Virus record (IMG/VR): IMGVR_UViG_3300042882_000268
Coordinates: 1 to 21,260 of that record
Source: a virus
DNA length: 21,260 nt
Reading direction: 5' to 3' (one strand)
The notes under the pieces are model-generated. The model did not search any database and was not told the origin of the DNA. It saw only the letters and a list, made by a program, of their open reading frames with translations. Both the position numbers and the translations under genes were made by a program. Positions 1 through 8,800 of the stretch are shown here, piece by piece. Positions within the stretch are counted from its first letter, which is position 1. Every line of letters begins with the position of its first letter.

Positions 1-1
1 G

Positions 2-322
2 TATTCTGTTTCTGGAAGCATTGACGCTGGTATTGTTCCTCAACTTGATAGTGTTCGAAGCCTTAATGAACTAATCAAAGCACTAAAGGGTAAAGACTTT
101 ACTGCTATGCGTAAGTGGGTTGTTGTCAACTCTGACATCGATCCATCACGTATCTATCGTTCGATCTATGATGGGTTGGCAGAGTATCTAAAACCAGAGA
201 GCATCCCTGGGGCTGTTGTTACTCTAGCCAAGTATCAATATCAGTCTGCGTTTGTTGCTGACCAGGAACTAAATCTGGTTGCGTGTCTAACTGAAATCAT
301 GGTAGAGTGTGAGGTCAAGTAA
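2..322 (+). CDS. 44: Sliding-clamp loader large subunit (T4 gp44), C-terminal part only
   Basis: The reading frame is open from the left edge (first full codon at position 2) to a TAA at 320-322, giving about 106 residues of a protein whose start lies outside the window. It matches the C-terminal collar region of T4 gp44: the segment SIDAGIV...L..LI.ALKGKD corresponds to T4 VLDAGIL...L.SLKNKD, and the end with YQ.AFVADQELNLVACL corresponds to T4 YHGIAANTELHLAYLF. gp44 is the ATPase that, with gp62, loads the gp45 clamp at replication forks. The AAA+ Walker motifs would lie upstream. The stop codon overlaps the ATG of the next gene (TAATG). Identification from remembered T4 sequence and supported by gp62 and regA downstream, so very likely. 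An internal ATG at 107 is not a start. Confidence 0.93.
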   Translation, partial: YSVSGSIDAGIVPQLDSVRSLNELIKALKGKDFTAMRKWVVVNSDIDPSRIYRSIYDGLAEYLKPESIPGAVVTLAKYQYQSAFVADQELNLVACLTEIMVECEVK

Positions 323-717
323 TGGTAGGTGCTATGAACTGGTCTAAAAATAAGGCCAAACAGAGAGTGATGCATCAATTTCACCAAGATAGGTTGGATG
401 CACAAAACGATGCTCTGGTCGCCGGCATAAAAGATAAAAAAAACAATGAAGCGATTGCTGCATTGAATGAAAAGCAAAAGTTTGAAATATATGGTGATGA
501 ATATAATCATATGGGTATTAGTAAACCTACTCGACAAACGCTTCTAAGACATAAGGATCAGAACAAAAATGTCAAATGTATCCATTGTGGTGGAGAATAT
601 ACTTTGATGGATATGGTATTTGAACACCGTTTTGGTATGTCTAAACCTTTATGGTGGTGTAAACATCCTACCTGCGATGGTGCAGGTTATGGAATGGACA
701 TTATTGAGAAAAAATGA
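322..717 (+). CDS. Small Cys-rich (zinc-ribbon-like) phage protein between genes 44 and 62
   Basis: This encodes 131 residues that I do not recognise as a named family. The N-terminal half is charged and Lys/Asn/Gln-rich, probably helical. The C-terminal half holds two cysteine pairs, C86-x2-C89 and C113-x4-C118, with several nearby histidines (H88, and H in the HRFG and KHPTC segments), which suggests one bound zinc. The ATG at 322 overlaps the gp44 stop and has GAGG at 311-314 as ribosome binding site; an ATG at 334 is an alternative. The stop TGA overlaps the gp62 start (ATGA). Its place inside the clamp-loader pair suggests a role with nucleic acid or the replisome, but that is inference from position only. 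Confidence 0.85.
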   Translation: MVGAMNWSKNKAKQRVMHQFHQDRLDAQNDALVAGIKDKKNNEAIAALNEKQKFEIYGDEYNHMGISKPTRQTLLRHKDQNKNVKCIHCGGEYTLMDMVFEHRFGMSKPLWWCKHPTCDGAGYGMDIIEKK

Positions 718-1121
718 CTGACCTGTTTAAAGATATCATTCCAAGCATCCTTCAAACTAAGAAGGATGTCTTGGAAAACGAAAAAGACTATACCGCTTTT
801 GTAGTGAACCGGGCTCTCTCGTTTCACTACGATTGTGCATTACAAGCAAATGAAATGAATAGGTTTCCAAGTTTGCCAGCCGATATGCAATACCACTATT
901 TACTAAATACCATACGTGGATATAAGCGTCCATTTAGACCATGGCAGAAACGTGAGACCATCGATGATCTAGAGGCCATTAAAGAGTATTACAACTACTC
1001 AAATGAAAGGGCTAAAGAGGTTATGGTTTTACTGAATGCCGACCAGATAGAAGAAATAAGAAAACGTATTCATAAAGGTGGCACAAATGACAGTAAACCT
1101 AGACGAGTTCGTGGAAGTTAA
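714..1121 (+). CDS. 62: Sliding-clamp loader small subunit (T4 gp62-like)
   Basis: This 135-residue protein matches the short gp62 form I know from T4-like cyanophages: near residues 25-60 it has YTAFVVNRALSFHYD followed by ANEMNR, then a YLLNTIR.YKRPF segment, an EAIKEYYNYSNERAKE segment and a final L..DQIEEIRKRI.KGGT. gp62 holds the gp44 ATPases in the clamp-loader ring and contacts the gp45 clamp. T4 gp62 itself is longer (about 187 residues), so this is a compact version. ATG 714 overlaps the stop of the preceding Cys-rich gene, and the last 35 bases overlap the start of regA; the 12 or so residues after KGGT are coded in this overlap. The KGGT codons also supply the regA ribosome binding site. 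Confidence 0.92.
   Translation: MTDLFKDIIPSILQTKKDVLENEKDYTAFVVNRALSFHYDCALQANEMNRFPSLPADMQYHYLLNTIRGYKRPFRPWQKRETIDDLEAIKEYYNYSNERAKEVMVLLNADQIEEIRKRIHKGGTNDSKPRRVRGS
1072..1095 (+). promoter_or_regulatory. regA translation start region inside gene 62 (possible RegA autoregulation site)
   Basis: An AAAGGTGG Shine-Dalgarno-like stretch at 1074-1081 sits five bases before ATG 1087. It decides the regA start in favour of 1087 over the in-frame GTG at 1078, which would lie inside this site. In T4, RegA binds initiation regions of its targets, including its own message. The AU-rich bases around the ATG here fit that pattern, but binding is inferred and not visible. Confidence 0.4.
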
Positions 1122-1500
1122 ACTCCCCGACCCTCAGGCCTTTTTAAAGGTTAAAGAGACATTGACACGTATAGGTGTAGCGTCTAAGAAAGACAAAACC
1201 CTGTATCAGTCATGTCACATACTACACAAGCAAGGTCACTATTACCTAGTGCATTTCAAAGAAATGTTCATGCTTGATGGTAAGTCTACAGATTTTTCAG
1301 ATGAAGATAAAGGTCGTCGTAACACGATTGCAAATCTTTTAGCAGAGTGGGGACTAGTTACTCTGGTTGAACCAGCCAAGAGTGCTGATCCTCTTACACC
1401 TCTGAATAGAATTAAGATCATTTCATATAGCGAAAAGCCAGAGTGGAACCTTGTTCAAAAGTATTCTCTCGGCAAGAAGAAGTTTACAGAATCAGAATAA
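1087..1500 (+). CDS. regA: RegA translational repressor of early genes
   Basis: This 137-residue protein (from ATG 1087) matches T4 RegA closely: FLKVKETLTRIGVA, then KDKTLYQSCHILHKQGHYYLVHFKEMF, then the D...RR..IA.LL..WGL and S...EW.LVQKYS.G segments all line up. RegA binds initiation regions of early phage mRNAs and blocks ribosome access, lowering synthesis of clamp loader, clamp and other early proteins; it acts in the cytoplasm and represses itself. The protein has about ten extra N-terminal residues and a few at the C-terminus compared with the 122-residue T4 protein. It overlaps the end of gene 62, as regA follows 62 directly in T4. Downstream, DNA polymerase gene 43 is absent and dut follows after 15 bases. 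Confidence 0.95.
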   Translation: MTVNLDEFVEVKLPDPQAFLKVKETLTRIGVASKKDKTLYQSCHILHKQGHYYLVHFKEMFMLDGKSTDFSDEDKGRRNTIANLLAEWGLVTLVEPAKSADPLTPLNRIKIISYSEKPEWNLVQKYSLGKKKFTESE

Positions 1501-1515
1501 GAAAGTGAGTTTGTT

Positions 1516-2151
1516 ATGGAAACATTGAAAGTTTTTAGAACCCATCCTAGCGTTAGAATGCCGGCACATCAAACTGCTCATGCTGCATGTTTCGATCTAG
1601 CATTTCAGGGTGTTGGTAAAAGAGAGATCAAAGGCTATTCGGGTAAGAACAAGCCAGTCACCAGACTATATTCATCTGGTGCTTTGACTATTAGTCCTGG
1701 TGATAGAATCCTCGTACCTACTGGAATGATTCTGATTATTCCTGAAGGATATTCGGTTCGTGTTCATGCTCGTTCTGGTATGTCTCTCAAGCAGGGTTTG
1801 GTTCTTGCTAATGCTGAAGGTGTTATCGATGCTGATTACACTGATGAACTGTTTGTATTGCTACATAACATTTCAGAGAACTCTATCACTATCAATGAAG
1901 GTGACAGAATTGCACAAGCAGAACTAGTTAAGAACGTTGAGTATGTGATTGAACAGACCCCGGTCCGTCCTATGCCAAAGTCTAATAGAGCAGGTGGATT
2001 TGGATCAACAGGCGTTTCGACAATTGCTGAAGTTTCAAATAAGCAGGATATGGTTGTCATAAATATTCCTGATACATTAAAGAAAATTGAGCCACCTCCT
2101 GTAAAGAGAGGTAGAGGGAGACCACCAAAGAATGCCACCAGTTCATCTTGA
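1516..2151 (+). CDS. dut: dUTPase (dUTP diphosphatase) with AT-hook-like C-terminal tail
   Basis: This 211-residue trimeric-type dUTPase hydrolyses dUTP to dUMP and pyrophosphate, keeping uracil out of phage DNA and supplying dUMP for dTMP. All five family motifs are visible: motif 1 around residues 20-29 (HAACFDLAF, with Ala-Cys-Phe-Asp instead of the common AGYDL), motif 2 RSG at 86-88, motif 3 GVIDADYTDEL from G102 with catalytic D105, motif 4 RIAQAEL near 135, and the Phe-containing motif 5 RAGGFGSTG from R158. Between motifs 1 and 2 there is an insertion of about 20 residues. The chain runs some 45 residues past motif 5 and ends in KRGRGRPPK (197-205), a good AT-hook core. A GAAAGTGAG stretch at 1501-1509 is the likely ribosome binding site. 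The last 20 bases overlap the PAAR gene. Confidence 0.95.
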   Translation: METLKVFRTHPSVRMPAHQTAHAACFDLAFQGVGKREIKGYSGKNKPVTRLYSSGALTISPGDRILVPTGMILIIPEGYSVRVHARSGMSLKQGLVLANAEGVIDADYTDELFVLLHNISENSITINEGDRIAQAELVKNVEYVIEQTPVRPMPKSNRAGGFGSTGVSTIAEVSNKQDMVVINIPDTLKKIEPPPVKRGRGRPPKNATSSS

Positions 2152-2812
2152 TCAGATGCTAAGATATTGCGGTGCTTTGACTCAAGTAACGGGTCAAAGC
2201 ACTGTTTTTATGAATGGTAAACTCGCTGCTGTTGAAGGTGATAAAGATACACACAATGATGGTGGGGATCTAATCCAGCAGTATGGTCCAGGTAATATCT
2301 TCATTGGTGGTAAAAAGTTAATCGTTGCTATGGGTGACAGAGCCGCACCCGATTCACAAGGGCTCGTTCAACATCCTTTCTCCCCTACAGATCCAGCACA
2401 AGGTTCATCTAGCGTATTTGCATATGGTGGTAAGGCCGGCGGCGGCCTCGGTAACATTACTGGTGGTGATCTAAATATAGGTGAACTTGTTTCTATCAAT
2501 GGTCAAGTCGTAGGACAAGTTAAGAATTTTATTAACATTGGCAACGGTCAAGCATCTGCTGTCATTCAAAACATGGGATCCCAAACACCTCAAGCCGGAC
2601 AGACTATAGTTGGCCAGGATACGGGTAACAGTTTAACCCTAACAAATTTTGAAAGAAGCAATGCATATGATCTTGCAAATACTTCTGTTGATTATACAGA
2701 AGTTATGATAGTAGCCGTTACAGATGATGCAGGCGTGATTGCAGTTGACCAACATTTCACTGGTAAGCCAAGCCAGGACTACAACTCAAGATACGTGGTA
2801 ACATCTGAATGA
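2132..2812 (+). CDS. PAAR-domain spike-tip protein (T4 gp5.4-like) with long C-terminal extension
   Basis: The first roughly 90 residues resemble a PAAR domain: a PPVHLDQM start, GQSTVFMNGKLAAVEGD followed by T-H-N-D-G-G, then GPGNIFIGGKKLIVAMGD and a later conserved His. PAAR proteins form the metal-stabilised conical tip of the central spike of contractile tails; T4 gp5.4 (97 residues) is the phage example. This one is 226 residues, so about 130 residues are added after the tip domain, Gly/Asn/Gln-rich with GQVVGQVKNFINIGNGQA-like beta-strand pattern and no family I can name. The extension may bind another baseplate or fibre part. The start overlaps dut, and the stop overlaps the giant fibre start (ATGA), so translation is probably coupled. 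The metal ligands cannot be assigned firmly from sequence alone. Confidence 0.82.
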   Translation: MPPVHLDQMLRYCGALTQVTGQSTVFMNGKLAAVEGDKDTHNDGGDLIQQYGPGNIFIGGKKLIVAMGDRAAPDSQGLVQHPFSPTDPAQGSSSVFAYGGKAGGGLGNITGGDLNIGELVSINGQVVGQVKNFINIGNGQASAVIQNMGSQTPQAGQTIVGQDTGNSLTLTNFERSNAYDLANTSVDYTEVMIVAVTDDAGVIAVDQHFTGKPSQDYNSRYVVTSE

Positions 2813-5800
2813 CAGTAAGAATAGATAACTTAACAAGAATCTGGGCTAACTCAAATACAGACCTTGTTGGTCTAGGAATGAATATCACGTCCACAGGACA
2901 TGGTGCTAACTCTAAGATTGTAAATTTCAATCTAAACGGTAACGCAGTATTCAGTGTTGATACTGCGGGATATGTATTCTATGGTGGTGGTGCTGTTTCA
3001 AACTCCACCATTAGTAATTCTCTTGTTGCTAACTCAATTGTTTCTAATTCTGGCCTCTTCAGCACACTTTCTGTAGGTAATACAAACTTTCAGGATCTAC
3101 TAGACGCTATCTATAACGCTAATAGTAATACCTATTCTGCTGCTGCTGACATTCTTGCACTATCACAAAACGCTAATGCTAGATTCGCATATCTAGAATC
3201 TCTTGCTAACGGATTAAGTCATTCAGTTAACGGTGCATATTTTTCTGCTAATACACGAGCAAACAATCTTGCAAATTCGATAAACGCATATAGCAATACG
3301 ATGAACATTGTATATACTCTATACAATGTTTCGTATCAAGCATCAAACATCGGTATTGCCGCTGCTTATGGCGCAGCAAATAACATTTACTATACTCTTA
3401 ACACTTATACAGGTATAATCAATACACAGGTCAACACCATCTATGGTATCACTAATACTATTTACCAAACAGTTAACACTGGCATTAGTCAGGTTTATGG
3501 ACAGGTCAACACCATCTATGGTATTACAAATACTGCACTACAGACTGTTAACAATGTAACTCAGGTAATCTCAGGTCAGGTTAACTCAATCTATGGTATT
3601 GTTAACAGTTCATATGGATATGTTAATACTGCGGTTTCAACAATCAACCAGCAGACTAACAGCGTCTATCAGTCAGTTAACTCAATCTATGGTATCACTA
3701 ACACATCTACCAGCCTAATCTATGGTCAGGCTAACATTGTATATAACCAAGTCAATACTATCTACGGTATTACCAATTCTGCTATTACAACAGTATATAC
3801 TGCCGCAAACTCTGTATATGCTACAACCAATACAATCTATGGTATCGTTAACAATTCGATTGACGTTTTCGGGCAGAACTATAACAACGCATATGCACAG
3901 ATTGTTGATATCTCTGAAAGAACAAACGCTGCTGTATCAACAATCTATAACACAACAAATGCCGCATCACAAGTAGCAAACGCACAGATTGCTGGTGCCC
4001 TTGGTCTAACAAATAATGTATTCTCATTAGCAAACTCAATCTTCACTTATGCAAATGGTGTAAGTAATACTGTAGGTAACAACTATACCTACTTCTTGAG
4101 TGAAACACAGTCTCTTACAAATACTAATATTGCGATAACAGCAAGAATAGATACATTATCTGCATATTCAAATGCTAATGCTTCATCTATTGCCGCCAAT
4201 ATCTCAACACTTGCTGCGACATATGTTACAGGTAATACTGCTGTTTCTGCTAGAGTGGATTCATTATCATCTTATTCTAATACTAATGCTGCATCACAAG
4301 GTGCAAACATTGCTACCCTAGCAACTACGGTAACAACTGCTAACAGCGCATTGTCTCTAAGAATTGACAACCTGGGTGCATACACAAACACCAACAATCA
4401 ATCATTGGCTGCTAACGTATCAACATTAGCACTAGCATATACATCTGGCAATACCGCTCTTGCTACACGTATCGATAACCTATCTGCATACAGCAATACT
4501 AATGCTCAGACATTGGCTGCTAATGTTGCAACTTTGTCTCAGGCATATACCTCAGGCAATTCTGCACTAGCGATCCGTATTGATAACTTATCTGCATATA
4601 GCAATACTAATTCTGCAACACAGAGCGCAAATGTATTCCAGTTAGTATCAGCATTTACAAATTCCAACAGTTCTATAGCACTTAGAATTGATGGACTTGC
4701 CTCATATGCTAACACTAATGCTGCTTCTTTGGCTGCTAACGTATCTACACTAGCAACCACAGTTGTTACAGGTAATACAGCACTAGCATCTAGAATCGAT
4801 AGTCTATCATCTTACAGTAATACTAATGCACAATCTTTGGCTGCTAATGTATCCACACTAACTGCTGCTTATACTACTGGTAATTCAGCAATAGCAACAA
4901 GAGTAGACAATCTTTCCGCATACAGCAATACCAATGCCGCTTCTTTGGCTGCTAATGTTAACACCTTGGCTGCCTCTTATGTTACAGGCAACTCTGCTCT
5001 TGCGGTAAGAATCGACAATCTATCATCATACAGCAATACCAATTCAAGTCAGCAGTCTGCTAATATTTCAACATTAGCATCAACCTTTACTACTGCAAAT
5101 AGTTCCTTGGCTCTTAGAATTGATGGACTATCATCTTATAGTAATACTAACTCACAGTCATTGGCTGCGAATGTATCTTCATTAACTGCTGCTTATACAT
5201 CTGGTAATACTGCTCTAGCAACTAGAATTGATAACCTTGGTGTATTCAGTAATACTAACAACCAATCTTTGGCTGCCAATATCAATACCTTGGCTGCATC
5301 ATATGTTACAGGTAACTCTGCTCTAGCAACTAGAATTGATAACCTAGGAACATATTCTAATACAAATGCACAAACACTAAGCGCAAATGTTAATACACTA
5401 GCATCTTCATATGTCAGCGGTAACTCCGCACTAGCAACTAGAATTGATAACCTAGGAACATTTAGCAACACTAATAACCAAACCATGGCTGCTAATGTTA
5501 ACACCTTGGCTGCTTCATATGTTAGTAGTAACTCTGCTATCACTTTAAGAATTGACGGTATGTCATCTTATAGCAATACTAATGCAGCCTCACTAGGGGC
5601 TAACATTGCTACCTTGGCAACCACAGTTGTTGCTGGTAATACTGCTCTAGCAACTAGAATTGACGGTATATCATCATATTCTAACACTAACGCACAGACT
5701 TTGGCTGCTAATGTTAACACCTTGGCTGCTTCTTATGTAAGTGGTAACTCTGCTCTTGCTACCAGAATTGATAGTCTTAGTGTGTATTCAAACACTAATG

Positions 5801-8800
5801 CTGCACAACAGTCTGCTAACATTTCCACTTTGGCTGCCACATATGTTACAGGTAACTCAGCACTCTCATTGAGAATTGATAACCTTGGGGCATATACAAA
5901 CACTAATGCTGCATCATTAGCAGCAAACATATCTTCTCTTGCATCTGCTTATACTAGTGACAATACTGCAATCGCAATAAGAATTGATTCGTTCTCAACA
6001 TTTGCAAATAATAGTGCTAACAATAACTTAATTAGTGCTAATGTTCAGACATTGGTTCAGGCATTTTCTAATAGTAATACTGCACTATCAAATAGAATCG
6101 ATTCGCTTTCTGCATATTCTAACACAAATGCACAAGTTTTATCTGCTAACGTTAACACATTGGCGGCTTCTTATGTAAGTGGTAATACTGCCCTAGCAAC
6201 CAGAATCGACAATCTTAGCACATACTCAAACAACAATAACCAGACTATGGCTGCCAATGTCAATACCTTGGCTGCTTCATATGTTAGTGGTAACTCAGCA
6301 TTAGCGATCCGTATTGACAACTTATCCGCATATTCAAATAATAACTCTGCACAGCAGTCTGCTAATGTAACTTCTCTGGTTTCTGCGTTTACAAATGCTA
6401 ACAGTTCTATAACACTTAGAATTGACGGTATGTCATCTTATAGCAATACTAATGCAGCCTCACTAGGTGCTAACATTGCTACCTTGGCAACCACAGTTGT
6501 ATCTGGCAATACCGCTCTTGCCACACGTATTGATAACTTATCTGCATATGGCAATACTAATAATCAGTTAATGTCTGCCAATATCAATACATTGGCTGCT
6601 ACATATGTAAGTGGTAACTCAGCCCTATCGACCAGAATTGACAATCTATCGTCATACGGTAATACTAATAATCAGTTAATGGCTGCCAATATCAATACAT
6701 TGGCTGCTTCTTATGTTACCGGCAACTCGGCCCTAGCAACCCGTATTGATAACCTATCATCTTATAGTAATACTAATGCTCAGGCACTAAGCGCAAACAT
6801 TAGCACCTTGGCTGCAACATATACTAGCAGCAATAGTGCTTTCAGTTTAAAACTTGATACTCTGAGTGCAAGTTTTAATAACTCAATCGGTAATGTTAGA
6901 TCATTCACTGTAGTATCTGAAGGATTCCAATCTACTATACCTGGTACACCAGGATTGTTCATTAATGGATCCCAAGTAAGTGCAAACTCTCCTTCACGCA
7001 GTTATAATGTTTGGACGATTGAAAGATCAAATGCAGCAGTTGTAGCATTTAGCACGTTCGACGTTTATTCATCTGGTGTTAATGCATCAAATATGGCACT
7101 ATACCTAAATGGTCTTGATAGCACTAAACTTGTTGCTATTTCAACCTATGATGAACCTCTAACAAACAGACTAACAAACGGTCTTGATAGTGCTATGTAT
7201 CGTTGTGGTGCATCTAGAATCGTATTTGGTAGTGCCGACTTCAAACTACGATCAGCATATATTCTTGTTGGTATTCCTGGACTTGGTGAAGGTTCTGGTG
7301 TTGAAACATATTCTGGTGCAGTTAATAATGATGCTAATGCATATTCTACATTCTCATTCTCTATTCGTGATGGATTCCCTGTTGGTCTTAGCGGTATTGC
7401 ATTAACATCTGCTAATATATCTTCTCTTGCAACAACTGTTGTAACTTCTAACAGTGCGTTGTCTTTGAGACTTGACAACCTTTCGTCATATGCTAACACT
7501 AATGCTGCCTCTCTAGGTGCAAATATTTCAACACTTGCATCTACAGTTGTTACGGGTAACTCTGCACTAGCAACACGTATTGATAACCTAAGTGCATTTG
7601 GTAACACTAACAACCAAACAATGGCTGCCAACATTAACACCTTGGCTGCTTCTTATGTTACTGGCAACTCTGCTCTTGCGGTAAGAATTGATAATCTTGG
7701 ATCATATTCAAATACTAATTCTCAAACATTGGCTGCCAATGTCAATACTCTAGCATCATCATATGTTAGCGGTAATACTGCCCTAGCAACTAGAATTGAC
7801 AACCTTGGTGTATTCAGCAACACTAACAACCAAACCATGGCAGCCAACATTAACACCTTGGCTGCTTCTTATGTCAGTAGCAATTCTGCTATGTCAATAA
7901 GAATTGATGGACTATCATCATATGGTAATACTAATAGTCAGACCCTGGCTGCCAACATTAACACTTTGGCTGCTTCATATGTTAGTGGTAATACTGCTCT
8001 TGCTACACGTATCGACAACCTTGGTGTCTTTAGCAATAGCAATAACCAAACCATGGCTGCCAACATTAACACCTTGGCTGCTTCATATGTTAGTGGTAAT
8101 ACTGCCTTAGCAACTAGAATTGATACACTATCTACATTTAGTAATACCAATAATCAAACCATGGCTGCTAACATCAATACCTTGGCTGCTTCTTATGTAA
8201 GTGGTAATACTGCCTTAGCAACAAGAATTGATAACCTAGGTGTCTTTAGTAATAACAATAACCAAACCATGGCTGCTAACATCAATACCTTGGCTGCTTC
8301 TTACGTAAGTGGTAATACTGCTCTAGCAACAAGAATTGATACACTATCTACATTTAGTAATACTAATAACCAGACTATGGCTGCCAACATTAACACTTTG
8401 GCCGCATCATATGTTAGCGGTAACTCTGCTCTGGCAACACGTATCGACAACCTTGGTGTCTTTAGTAATACTAATAACCAGACTATGGCTGCTAACATCA
8501 ATACCTTGGCTGCTTCATATGTTAGTGGTAATACTGCCTTAGCAACTAGAATTGATAACCTTGGTGTCTTTAGTAATACCAACAATCAGACTATGGCTGC
8601 TAACATCAATACCTTGGCTGCTTCTTATGTAAGTGGTAATACTGCCTTAGCAACAAGAATTGATAACCTTGGTGCATATTCAAATGCTAATGCTCGATCA
8701 TTGGCTGCTAATGTATCAACGTTGACTGCTGCTTATACAACGAGTAATTCAGCACTAGCATCAAGTATTACCACACTAACAACCAGAGTCGGTAATGTTA

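Noticed and set aside
107-322. A complete 71-residue gene starting at ATG 107
   Set aside because: The same frame is open to the left edge and the upstream residues align with T4 gp44, so this is an internal Met of a larger gene.
241-537. Minus-strand open frame of 98 codons across genes 44 and the Cys-rich gene
   Set aside because: It overlaps two better supported plus-strand frames, shows no family features and lacks a ribosome site.
4539-8585. Several minus-strand open frames of 60-164 codons within the fibre gene
   Set aside because: They are shadows of the 108-bp repeats: each repeats the same LSIRVARAELPLTYEAAKVL-like text at the same period, has no ribosome site, and lies opposite a strong coding frame.
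4141-8760. CRISPR array suggested by regular spacing
   Set aside because: The 108-bp period is continuous coding sequence with no unique spacers and a length far above CRISPR repeats.
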